From positions 1 through 64,000 of the forward strand of contig JBNKJS010000026.1 in assembly GCA_050291365.1 (NCBI GenBank): DNA of 64,000 nucleotides, given 5' to 3'. Source of the stretch: JAAGZL01 sp050291365 (GTDB lineage Bacteria; Pseudomonadota; Gammaproteobacteria; Chromatiales; Chromatiaceae). Shown piece after piece: positions 1-7,213 of the stretch (position 1 is the stretch's first letter; each line of letters opens with the position of its first letter). Below the pieces are notes generated by a model, which saw nothing but the letters and a program-made list of their open reading frames with translations, was not told the origin of the DNA and made no database searches. The translations under genes and the position numbers were made by a program.

Positions 1-25
1 TCATTTCTTGACGTAGTGCTGTCAT
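1..25 (-). CDS. Start of a leftward gene cut by the window edge (possible integron cassette gene)
   Basis: Reading left on the minus strand, an ATG at 25-23 is preceded by a good ribosome-binding site (GGAGAGG, about 5 bases upstream) and opens a frame beginning MTALRQEM before the window ends. Only eight codons are visible, so no family can be assigned; small antitoxin-like proteins often start this way, but that is only an impression. Its position just beyond the candidate attI core of a divergent integron integrase suggests it is the first cassette gene. The leader between 45 and 96 carries three copies of TTGGTC (53-58, 69-74, 91-96) and an opposed GACCA (45-49), which could be an operator. 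Confidence 0.4.
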
Positions 26-122
26 CGTTCCTCTCCTTCATTGAGACCAGAATTGGTCTAAACAAAGTTTGGTCGATGATCACTAAAAGGTTGGTCTTGA
101 GAGGCTACCGCGAAGCGGTTTA

Positions 123-129
123 GTTCAAC
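123..129 (-). other. attI: Candidate attI core site (GTTGAAC)
   Basis: On the minus strand this heptamer reads GTTGAAC and fits the integron core GTTRRRY, where cassettes are joined after the G. It lies 124 bases upstream of the divergent integron integrase, as expected for attI. A small perfect hairpin, ACCGC-GAA-GCGGT, sits on the presumed cassette side at 107-119. The match is only seven bases long, so it rests mainly on context. Confidence 0.4.
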
Positions 130-134
130 AGGTG

Positions 135-140
135 ATTATA
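135..140 (-). promoter_or_regulatory. Pc-like cassette promoter, -10 box
   Basis: The minus strand reads a perfect TATAAT here, five bases before the candidate attI core, so transcription would start at or just inside the core and run left into the presumed cassettes. I see no convincing -35 hexamer at 16-18 bases. Confidence 0.35.
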
Positions 141-155
141 CAGCTGGCACGTATA

Positions 156-184
156 TTGACTTATGCCGCCGGCACCAATATTGT
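156..184 (+). promoter_or_regulatory. Candidate promoter of the integron integrase
   Basis: TTGACT (156-161) and TATTGT (179-184) are separated by 17 bases and point towards the integrase gene. They match sigma-70 boxes at five and four of six positions. The site lies back to back with the leftward Pc-like box, the usual arrangement in integrons. No LexA box of the CTGT-N8-ACAG type was found. Confidence 0.35.
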
Positions 185-252
185 AATATGCCGCCAAATG
201 TTCTATATTCGTTCCCTATTGGTTTTATTGAACGTAAGGGACGGTATTTTCC

Positions 253-1662
253 ATGGATTCTGGAATTCAATCTAAAAAAGCCTCCATTGACCGGTTTTGG
301 GCTAGGTATACAGAGGTTCTTAAACTGTTTCGTATACCTGAAAGGGCTCTCCCCTGGTATCAAAAGCATATCCAGGCATTTATTGACGACCATCATGGGG
401 TCCGGTTGCAGGAGCATACTCCTGAGTCTCTGCAACGTTTTCTGGAAAAGTTGGGGCGCAATGATCAGATTAGTGACTGGTTGTTTCGGCAGAAGGTTGA
501 TGCCCTGCGCCTGTTGTTTTGCCATCTGTTGAAGCTTTCTTGGGCCAAATCCTACGATTGGGATCTGTGGAGTGCTGGCGCACAATCTCTGGGCAGAGAT
601 CATCCAACGGTGGCTCGCAACTATGAGATGATTGATAAGAGTGTTGGGGATTCGAACAACTATCTCGCAAAGAGATTTCCAGATATTTATCGCAAATTCC
701 TTGTGGCTATCCGTATGCCAGATTACTCCATCAATACTGAAAGGAGCTATCTGAGCTGGATTGTTCGATTCATTCGCTTTCATCCTGAAATGCTTCCTTA
801 TAATTGTTCTGAAGCAGAAGTTGCCTCCTTTTTAGAACATTTGGCCTTAAAGCGCAAGGTTACAGGAGCAACTCAGGCTCAGGCACTGAACGCTCTTGTG
901 TTCTTTTTTGCCAAGGTTCTAGAGCAGCCTCTGGGTGAGATTGGGCCGTTTAAAAGACCCAAACAACCAAAACGTATTCCAACCGTTTTGAGCCCAAGAG
1001 AGGTTGAAGCAATTTTTGCTCATCTCTATGGAATGAATGGATTGATGATACGCCTGATGTATGGCACCGGGATGAGGGTGATGGAGTGTGTCAGGCTGCG
1101 TATTTTGGACCTGGATTTTGAGTACCGTAATATTATAGTGCGCCAAAGCAAGGGTAAAAAGGACCGATCTGTACCTATGCCGGATGTCCTCGTAGAGCAA
1201 CTAAAAAGGCAAATTCGATTCGTTAAAGAGCAGCATATTAGAGATACAGAAGCAGGTTTTGGTGCAGTTTATTTACCAGATGCATTGTCCAGAAAGTATC
1301 CAAATGCCAAGAATGAGTTGCGCTGGCAGTATCTTTTTCCAGCTAGCAAGCTAGCTCAAGACCCTCGTTCTAATGTAGTACGGCGTCATCATATACACCA
1401 GACAGTCATACAGAAAGCCATTAAACAGGCATCTGTAAAATCAGGCATTACCAAGCGGGTTACCAGCCATACCATGCGTCACTCCTTTGCTACCCATCTG
1501 TTGGAATCTGGGGCTGATATACGTACAGTCCAGGAGCTTTTAGGACACTCTGACGTCTCTACAACCATGATCTATACACACGTAGTAGGCCGTGGTGGTC
1601 AGGGTGTGAGAAGCCCCCTAGACGGAATTAATAGAGGCTTTTCTTCTTTACGCCAGAGATAA
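253..1662 (+). CDS. intI: Integron integrase IntI, long form
   Basis: Site-specific tyrosine recombinase, 469 aa, that would insert and excise gene cassettes at attI/attC. The catalytic set is visible: R275 (GTGMR), H406 and R409 (SHTMRH), H432 (GHSD) and nucleophile Y441 (MIYTHV). The block at about residues 330-365 (LPDALSRKYP, then LFPA) is the extra motif that separates IntI from XerC/D. The usual IntI SAM-like N-terminal domain starts near residue 145 (YSINTERSYLSWIVRF); about 140 additional residues precede it, making this protein much longer than the common 320-340 aa. The start is the ATG at 253, 11 bases after AAGGGA. It converges with comF, with stops only 15 bases apart. A full-length frame argues that it is functional. 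Confidence 0.9.
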   Translation: MDSGIQSKKASIDRFWARYTEVLKLFRIPERALPWYQKHIQAFIDDHHGVRLQEHTPESLQRFLEKLGRNDQISDWLFRQKVDALRLLFCHLLKLSWAKSYDWDLWSAGAQSLGRDHPTVARNYEMIDKSVGDSNNYLAKRFPDIYRKFLVAIRMPDYSINTERSYLSWIVRFIRFHPEMLPYNCSEAEVASFLEHLALKRKVTGATQAQALNALVFFFAKVLEQPLGEIGPFKRPKQPKRIPTVLSPREVEAIFAHLYGMNGLMIRLMYGTGMRVMECVRLRILDLDFEYRNIIVRQSKGKKDRSVPMPDVLVEQLKRQIRFVKEQHIRDTEAGFGAVYLPDALSRKYPNAKNELRWQYLFPASKLAQDPRSNVVRRHHIHQTVIQKAIKQASVKSGITKRVTSHTMRHSFATHLLESGADIRTVQELLGHSDVSTTMIYTHVVGRGGQGVRSPLDGINRGFSSLRQR

Positions 1663-1677
1663 GGTGAACAGTTGATA

Positions 1678-2385
1678 CTAAGGCGTCCTTGCCAACGCCC
1701 AAACATCAACCCGTTGCACTCCACTGGCTTTAACGGCCTTTGCTAACTCATTGACTGTGGTACCGGTTGTAACTACATCGTCTATTAGCGCTATATGTTC
1801 ACAATTTAGCGGCTGCACTATCTCAAATGCCCCGCGCATGTTTTTTACGCGTATTTTTTTATCCAGGGTTGATTGGGTCTCGGTTGCTCTGGTGCGTTTG
1901 CAGCTTTTTGTATCAACGGGAATGTTGAAATGGCGTCCTATAGGTTTAGCCAGTTCCAGGGCCTGATTAAAGCCTCTCTCTCTTAGACGTTTTGGGTGTA
2001 GTGGCACCGGTATGATCAGGTGAGGCAACTCTAGATTGTTTGTCTTGATAAAGTTGATTAGTAGCTCGGACAGTAGTCTTCCTGCATGGAGTTTTCCATT
2101 AAATTTGAAATTGCTGATTAGTCCTGAGATAGGGTAGCCATAAGAAAATGGCGCATGGCAGCAGTCGAATATAGGGGTTTGCTTCAGGCATTTGCCGCAG
2201 ATCGGTTCATCTGTATGGTTCGAGGGGAGGGGTAGGGCGCAGATGCGGCAGCAGTTGTGGTTATGGGGTAGGTCGTTCTGGCAGGGGGCGCAGATATCTA
2301 TATTCTCTGTGCCCTGTGTGCCGCATAGCAGGCATATGGCCGGAAATAGGGTGTTGTGTATATTATCTATACAGTTGTAAACCAT
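1678..2385 (-). CDS. comF: ComF family phosphoribosyltransferase-like protein
   Basis: 235 aa protein of the ComF/GntX family, involved in DNA uptake in competent bacteria; its biochemical role is poorly defined. The N-terminal quarter carries paired cysteines of a zinc ribbon (CLLCG, CAPC, CCRIC, CGKC), followed by a type I phosphoribosyltransferase domain whose PRPP loop is IALIDDVVTTGTT at about 199-211. It diverges from the bio operon, and its start codon (2385-2383) overlaps the left arm of a BirA-type operator, so biotin status might also influence it. The comF-bioB neighbourhood is common in gammaproteobacteria. Confidence 0.88.
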   Translation of the reverse strand: MVYNCIDNIHNTLFPAICLLCGTQGTENIDICAPCQNDLPHNHNCCRICALPLPSNHTDEPICGKCLKQTPIFDCCHAPFSYGYPISGLISNFKFNGKLHAGRLLSELLINFIKTNNLELPHLIIPVPLHPKRLRERGFNQALELAKPIGRHFNIPVDTKSCKRTRATETQSTLDKKIRVKNMRGAFEIVQPLNCEHIALIDDVVTTGTTVNELAKAVKASGVQRVDVWALARTP

Positions 2386-2407
2386 AGAGATCCATTCTGG
2401 TTGACAG
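2375..2407. promoter_or_regulatory. BirA operator (biotin repressor box)
   Basis: TTGTAAACC (2375-2383), a 15-base spacer, then GGTTGACAG (2399-2407). The known BirA consensus is TTGTAAACC and GGTTTACAA with a spacer of this size; the left arm is perfect and the right arm matches seven of nine. The right arm contains the TTGACA -35 box of the likely bioB promoter, which suits repression by biotinyl-AMP-bound BirA. Confidence 0.75.
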
Positions 2408-2428
2408 CGACCCAGTAACCATTACCAT
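2401..2428 (+). promoter_or_regulatory. Likely bioB promoter
   Basis: A perfect TTGACA at 2401-2406 and TACCAT at 2423-2428 are spaced by 16 bases, about 80 bases before bioB. The -10 box is only four of six, but the -35 box lies inside the BirA operator, which supports the assignment. Confidence 0.45.
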
Positions 2429-2507
2429 GGGCGCCTGTTATTAAAATCCATTTTCGGCCCTAAGTATCACACCGAAGCGGCGGAAATCATAGAGGAATCT
2501 ATACATC

Positions 2508-3506
2508 ATGAGCAGTAGCACCATCAGGCATGACTGGAGCCTGGAAGAGATTGAAGGGTTGTTGAATCTCCCTTTTAATGACCTGATATTTAAGGCCCAA
2601 TCTATCCATCGGGAGAATTTCGACCCCAATAGCATCCAGGTGAGTAGCCTACTCAGCATCAAGACCGGGGCGTGTGCGGAAGATTGCGGCTACTGCTCCC
2701 AGAGCGCCAAGCACTCTGCTGATCTGGAACCGGAGAAGCTGTTACCTCTGGAAGAGGTGAGAGCGGCAGCACAGGCAGCAAAAGATAAAGGGGCCACCCG
2801 TTTCTGTATGGGGGCCGCCTGGCGTAATCCCACAGACAGTAATCTGGATCGGGTCATTGAGATGATCGAGGTGGTGCATGGGCTGGATATGGAGAGCTGT
2901 GTCACTCTTGGCATGCTAACCGAGGAGCAGGTGGCCAGATTGGCTAAGACCGGCCTCAACTATTACAACCACAATCTGGATACATCTCCAGAGTTCTACG
3001 GCAATGTGGTTACCACTCGCACCTATGATGACCGGTTAAAGACCTTGGAGCATGTGCGTACCCAGGGGATCAATACCTGCAGCGGCGGTATCCTGGGTAT
3101 GGGGGAGTCACGTCGGGATCGCGCCTCCATGTTGCGGGAGCTGGCGAACCTGCCTAAGCATCCAAACTCTGTACCTATTAACATGTTGGTTCAGGTGGAG
3201 GGCACGCCCCTATATGGTGCTGCAGAGCTAGATCCATTCGAGTTTGTACGTGTGATTGCAACGGCCCGTATCATGATGCCGAACTCCTATGTGCGGCTAT
3301 CGGCCGGACGCAGTGAGATGAACGATCAGATGCAGGCCCTCTGCTTCTTGGCTGGTGCCAACTCTATATTTTATGGTGAGCGCCTACTTACCACGGACAA
3401 TCCAGATGCTGACAATGATCGCACTCTGCTGGAGCGTCTGGGCATACGGTTTGAGCAGCGGGAAAAACATCACGGTATTGATGTCGGCAGTGTTGGTGGT
3501 AAATAA
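2508..3506 (+). CDS. bioB: Biotin synthase
   Basis: Radical SAM enzyme, 332 aa, inserting sulfur into dethiobiotin in the last step of biotin synthesis. The radical SAM cluster motif CxxxCxxC is C56, C60 and C63 (GACAEDCGYC). The FCMGAAWR motif and the C-terminal LSAGR and FLAGANSIF blocks are typical of BioB. ATG start with GAGGAATC upstream. It is the first gene of bioBFHCD, and bioF starts two bases after its stop. Confidence 0.97.
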   Translation: MSSSTIRHDWSLEEIEGLLNLPFNDLIFKAQSIHRENFDPNSIQVSSLLSIKTGACAEDCGYCSQSAKHSADLEPEKLLPLEEVRAAAQAAKDKGATRFCMGAAWRNPTDSNLDRVIEMIEVVHGLDMESCVTLGMLTEEQVARLAKTGLNYYNHNLDTSPEFYGNVVTTRTYDDRLKTLEHVRTQGINTCSGGILGMGESRRDRASMLRELANLPKHPNSVPINMLVQVEGTPLYGAAELDPFEFVRVIATARIMMPNSYVRLSAGRSEMNDQMQALCFLAGANSIFYGERLLTTDNPDADNDRTLLERLGIRFEQREKHHGIDVGSVGGK

Positions 3507-3508
3507 TC

Positions 3509-4657
3509 GTGAAACCACTTCAGCCAGAACTGGAAAGGCGCAAAGCGGACTCCCTCTATCGTCGCCGTAGGGTTGTTTTAGGTCCCCAGGGGCCGGAACT
3601 GGTGGTGGATGGCAGGCCGATGCTGGGGTTTTGTAGCAACGACTATCTGGGGCTGGCCAATCATCCCGATGTTATCGTCGCCATGCAGCGTGGCGCTGAG
3701 CAGTATGGTGTGGGTGGAGGGGCGGCCCACTTGGTTTCTGGTCATAGTGCAGCCCATCACGCCCTGGAAGAGGAGTTGGCCGAGTTTACCGGTCGTCCAC
3801 GGGCGCTGCTGTTCTCCACCGGCTATATGGCCAATCAGGGGGTGATTACCGCGCTGCTGGGACGGGGCGACACTGTCTATCAAGATCGTCTTAATCACGC
3901 CTCTCTCATCGACGGTGGCTTGTTGTCACGGGCCAGTTTCAAACGCTTCGCCCACGGTGATGCGCAGGATCTGAACCGGCAGATGGAATCTCAGACAACT
4001 GGGGAGGCCCTGGTGGCGGTGGACGGTGTCTTCAGCATGGATGGGGATATTGCCCCTCTGCCAGAACTGGCTGCCATCTGCCGAGCTAAACAAGCATGGC
4101 TGCTGGTGGATGATGCCCACGGCATAGGTGTGCTGGGTGAAAATGGGGCAGGCACTCTGGAGCAGTTCTCTTTGGGGGTTGATGATGTACCGATCCTTAT
4201 GGGCACCCTGGGTAAGGCCTTAGGCACCTTCGGGGCCTTTGTGGCCGGTTCCGAGGAGTTGATCGAGACCCTGATCCAGCAGGCCCGCAGTTATATCTAT
4301 ACCACCGCAGCGCCGCCGGCCGTGGCCGAGGCCACCAGGGTCAGCCTGAGGCTGGTGCAGGAGGAGTCCTGGCGTCGGGAGCGTCTGCAGGAGTTGATCA
4401 AGCGTTTTCGTGTCGGAATGGAACAGTTGGGTCTGCCCCTTATGCCCTCCGCGACACCCATTCAGCCAATTCTGGCCGGCTCGGCAGAGCAGGCTGTAGC
4501 ATGGAGTAGTAGTCTCGAAGAGCAGGGGATACTGGTGAGCGCCATACGGCCTCCTGTTGTGCCTGAGGGCAGTGCCAGGTTGCGGGTGACGTTGTGTGCG
4601 AATCATACGGATGAAGATGTAGATCGGCTGCTGGACTGTTTGGACTCCTTGAATTAA
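3509..4657 (+). CDS. bioF: 8-amino-7-oxononanoate synthase
   Basis: PLP-dependent enzyme of the alpha-oxoamine synthase family, 382 aa, condensing pimeloyl-ACP with alanine. The PLP lysine is K236 in GTLGKALGTFG; DDAHGIGVLG (about 201-210) holds the cofactor-contacting Asp and His, and FCSNDYLGL near 41-49 is the family N-terminal motif. The start is GTG, two bases after the bioB stop. Its TAA overlaps the ATG of bioH by one base, so the genes are probably translationally coupled. Confidence 0.96.
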   Translation: MKPLQPELERRKADSLYRRRRVVLGPQGPELVVDGRPMLGFCSNDYLGLANHPDVIVAMQRGAEQYGVGGGAAHLVSGHSAAHHALEEELAEFTGRPRALLFSTGYMANQGVITALLGRGDTVYQDRLNHASLIDGGLLSRASFKRFAHGDAQDLNRQMESQTTGEALVAVDGVFSMDGDIAPLPELAAICRAKQAWLLVDDAHGIGVLGENGAGTLEQFSLGVDDVPILMGTLGKALGTFGAFVAGSEELIETLIQQARSYIYTTAAPPAVAEATRVSLRLVQEESWRRERLQELIKRFRVGMEQLGLPLMPSATPIQPILAGSAEQAVAWSSSLEEQGILVSAIRPPVVPEGSARLRVTLCANHTDEDVDRLLDCLDSLN

Positions 4658-5424
4658 TGCGGCTACACACAGAGACATTTGGTGATGGTAACGATCTGGT
4701 GCTGATCCACGGCTGGGGTATGAACAGTGCTGTCTGGTCGCCCTTGGTTGCCCCCCTGGCCGAGAGATATCGCCTCACTCTGATCGATATGCCGGGCCAC
4801 GGTTATAGCGAATATGAGCCAGGGTGTACCGATCTGGACCAGTGGGTGGATGCAGTGGCTCAGGTTGCGCCTGAAAGCGCTACCTGGATAGGCTGGTCTC
4901 TGGGGGGTATGTTGGCGCAGCGCGCAGCGGCTAGATTTCCTGAGCGGGTGCGGGGGTTGGTATCTATAGCTGCTACTCCACGCTTCTCCCAGGGCAACGA
5001 CTGGCCCCATGCCATGGCCTTGAATACCCTGCGCGGTTTTGCTGCCGACCTGAGGGAGGATCACTCCAAGACCATGGATCGCTTTCTGTTGTTACAGGCC
5101 CATGGCGACAGTGAGGTGCGAAAACTGTTGCGTCCCCTGCGCCAGGGGTTAAGTAGCTGCCCTGGTCCAGACGACATGGCTTTAGAAGTAGGGCTTGATC
5201 TGCTGTTGAATATAGATCTGCGTAGTGATCTGGCCGAACTCCGATGCCCAGCCATGTGGATACTGGGCAGAAGAGATCGCCTGGTGCCGGTAGCTGTGGC
5301 AGATGATCTATCGAGGCTGTTACCAGAGTCACAGGTACACATTTTTAAACATGCGGCCCATCTGCCCATGTTGTCAGACCAGGCTCTCTGTCTGGAGTTA
5401 TTACAAGGTTTTATTGATGGTTAA
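4657..5424 (+). CDS. bioH: Pimeloyl-ACP methyl ester carboxylesterase
   Basis: Alpha/beta hydrolase, 255 aa, that removes the methyl group BioC added and so ends chain elongation at pimeloyl-ACP. The catalytic triad can be read: S81 in GWSLGG, D207 in GRRDRLV and H235 in HAAHLPM; the oxyanion region is HGWGMNSAVW near residue 18. The length matches E. coli BioH. The start overlaps the bioF stop and the 3' end overlaps bioC. Having bioH inside the bio operon, rather than elsewhere on the chromosome, occurs in several gammaproteobacteria. Confidence 0.93.
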   Translation: MRLHTETFGDGNDLVLIHGWGMNSAVWSPLVAPLAERYRLTLIDMPGHGYSEYEPGCTDLDQWVDAVAQVAPESATWIGWSLGGMLAQRAAARFPERVRGLVSIAATPRFSQGNDWPHAMALNTLRGFAADLREDHSKTMDRFLLLQAHGDSEVRKLLRPLRQGLSSCPGPDDMALEVGLDLLLNIDLRSDLAELRCPAMWILGRRDRLVPVAVADDLSRLLPESQVHIFKHAAHLPMLSDQALCLELLQGFIDG

Positions 5425-6274
5425 CATAGATAAGCGACAGGCCCGTATCGCATTCTCCAAGGCAGCAGAGCGTTATGATGAGGCATCTGTTCTGCAGCGC
5501 GAGATGGGTCAGCGTCTATTGAATAGGCTAGATCTGATGCTGATCGAGCCAAAGGTGGTGCTGGATATAGGTTGCGGTACCGGCGTGGCTACAGCGCAAC
5601 TCTCCAAGCGTTACAGTAAGGCTCAGGTGATCGCCCTGGATTTCGCTCTCCCCATGCTGCAGGAGACGCGCAAACGCGGATCGTGGCTGCGGCGTCCGCG
5701 CTGTGTATGCGCCGATCTGGAACATCTGCCCCTGGCCGATAACAGTGTAGATCTTATCTACTCCAATGCGGCTATACAGTGGAGTAATGATCTGGACCAC
5801 GCCTTCAGCGAATTTATGCGGGTGCTGCGCCCCGGCGGCCTGTTGGCCTTTACCAATTTTGGCCCGGATACTCTGAAGGAGTTGCGCCTGGCATGGGCCG
5901 AGGCCGATGGTGGCAGTCATGTCAGCCAGTTTGTGGATATGCATGATATGGGCGACGCCCTGTTGAATAGCGGCCTTGTTGAACCTGTGCTGGATGTGGA
6001 TCGTATGGTGCTGACATATGATCAGGTGGGCGGCCTTATGCGCGATCTCAAGATTATTGGCGCCAACAACGTAAACCAGGATCGCAGTCGTGGTTTGACA
6101 GGCAAGAGCAGAATGGCGGCCATGCGCGAGGCATATGAGCAGTTTCGTTGCGACGGCAGACTGCCGGCCAGCTATGAGGTGATCTATGGGCATGCCTGGG
6201 TTCCTGAGCAGAAACCGCAATCTGAGGACGGTGTAACTATGGTGTCTGTAGACGACATCAAGCGTATCTGTTGA
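5417..6274 (+). CDS. bioC: Malonyl-ACP O-methyltransferase
   Basis: SAM-dependent methyltransferase, 285 aa, methylating malonyl-ACP so that fatty-acid synthase accepts it as a primer for pimelate. Motif I is VLDIGCGTGVAT, and FTNFGPDTLKEL is a BioC-specific block. The frame is open upstream to 5303, but I place the start at 5417 because the protein then begins MVNIDKRQARIAFSKAA, the normal BioC N-terminus, and overlaps bioH by eight bases. It is the fourth gene of the operon. Confidence 0.94.
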   Translation: MVNIDKRQARIAFSKAAERYDEASVLQREMGQRLLNRLDLMLIEPKVVLDIGCGTGVATAQLSKRYSKAQVIALDFALPMLQETRKRGSWLRRPRCVCADLEHLPLADNSVDLIYSNAAIQWSNDLDHAFSEFMRVLRPGGLLAFTNFGPDTLKELRLAWAEADGGSHVSQFVDMHDMGDALLNSGLVEPVLDVDRMVLTYDQVGGLMRDLKIIGANNVNQDRSRGLTGKSRMAAMREAYEQFRCDGRLPASYEVIYGHAWVPEQKPQSEDGVTMVSVDDIKRIC

Positions 6275-6289
6275 CCAGAGGGAGTTCTA

Positions 6290-6955
6290 ATGAGAGCAGG
6301 GTATTTTACTACCGGAACAGATACCGAGTGCGGCAAGACAGAGATCACCCTGGGTTTGATGCATCTGTTGCAGGCCAAGGGTAAATCCGTAGTTGGCATG
6401 AAGCCGGTGGCCGCTGGCGCAGTGGCCACTGAGGAGGGTCTGCGCAACGACGATGCCCAGCGCATCCTGCAACAGGCCTCTAAACCTGTCCCCTATGATC
6501 TGGTCAATCCCTACGCCTTCGAACCGGCCATCGCGCCCCATCTGGCGGCCGGTGAGATAGATCAGGAGATCAGTTTTGAGGTGATACTGGAGTGTTACGA
6601 AAGGCTCTCTACCCTTGCCGATCTGGTGATAGTGGAGGGGGTAGGCGGCTGGCGTGTCCCCCTCAGTACAGATGGCGACGTTTCCGATCTGGCCCTGGCC
6701 ATAGGATTACCGGTGATTCTGGTGGTGGGCATGAAGCTGGGTTGTCTCAACCATGCACTGTTGAGTGTGGATTCTATTCAGGCCAAAGGTCTAACCCTGG
6801 CAGGTTGGGTGGCAAACACTATGGACCAGGATATGCTGGAGCTGGAGGCAAATATGGAAACCTTAAAACAGGAAATAGAGGCCCCATGCCTGGGCCTGGT
6901 ACCAAATCTACGTCCGGTTGCAACCAGCACGGTTGCTGGCTGTCTGAAACTCTAG
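6290..6955 (+). CDS. bioD: ATP-dependent dethiobiotin synthetase
   Basis: 221 aa P-loop enzyme closing the ureido ring of dethiobiotin. The N-terminal TGTDTECGKTE is the BioD Walker A (usually GTDTEVGKT), and VEGVGGWRVPL is the second family signature. It starts 15 bases after bioC with GGGAG upstream. bioA, the remaining enzyme of the pathway, is not in the window. Confidence 0.95.
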   Translation: MRAGYFTTGTDTECGKTEITLGLMHLLQAKGKSVVGMKPVAAGAVATEEGLRNDDAQRILQQASKPVPYDLVNPYAFEPAIAPHLAAGEIDQEISFEVILECYERLSTLADLVIVEGVGGWRVPLSTDGDVSDLALAIGLPVILVVGMKLGCLNHALLSVDSIQAKGLTLAGWVANTMDQDMLELEANMETLKQEIEAPCLGLVPNLRPVATSTVAGCLKL

Positions 6956-6981
6956 AAATCTACATCTCACCACCTACCTAG

Positions 6982-7006
6982 CCCCTCTCCCCCCTGGGGA
7001 GAGGGG
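6982..7006. repeat. GC-rich hairpin element
   Basis: A perfect 11-base inverted repeat, CCCCTCTCCCC (6982-6992) and GGGGAGAGGGG (6996-7006), with a three-base loop, 26 bases after bioD. It resembles the short palindromic repeats scattered between genes in many proteobacteria. It could end or stabilise the bio transcript, but there is no T-run after it. Confidence 0.6.
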
Positions 7007-7050
7007 TTGGGGTGAGGGGAGAGAGGTTGGGGTGAGGGGAGAGAGGTTGG
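7007..7050 (+). repeat. 20-base tandem repeat
   Basis: The unit TTGGGGTGAGGGGAGAGAGG occurs twice in direct succession (7007-7026, 7027-7046) and the start of a third copy follows. It adjoins the GC-rich hairpin, and its GGGGAGAG core repeats the hairpin's right arm, so copies may have arisen by slippage. Confidence 0.75.
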
Positions 7051-7213
7051 AGAGAGATGTTGTGGCAAGTGGTTGCGATAAGTGTGATAGGAAACGTCCT
7101 GACTTAGATTATATTTTCTTCCCTCATCCTCTCCTCCCACCAATTTGTCATTTTGTTTGTAGCTCAAAACTACGTATCATGAGTGGCAATTAAACAATTT
7201 TCTGGAAGCTGTC

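Noticed and set aside
130..146. Possible LexA box near attI (CTGTATAATCACCTGT on the minus strand)
   Set aside because: The second half reads CTGT instead of ACAG, so it is a direct and not an inverted repeat.
136..783. Long open frame on the minus strand under the integrase gene (215 codons)
   Set aside because: It lies opposite the integrase, whose catalytic motifs are intact; the translation has no family features, and it runs across the promoter/attI region.
5303..5416. Upstream extension of bioC to an ATG at 5303
   Set aside because: It would lie wholly inside bioH; the protein from 5417 begins with the normal BioC N-terminus.
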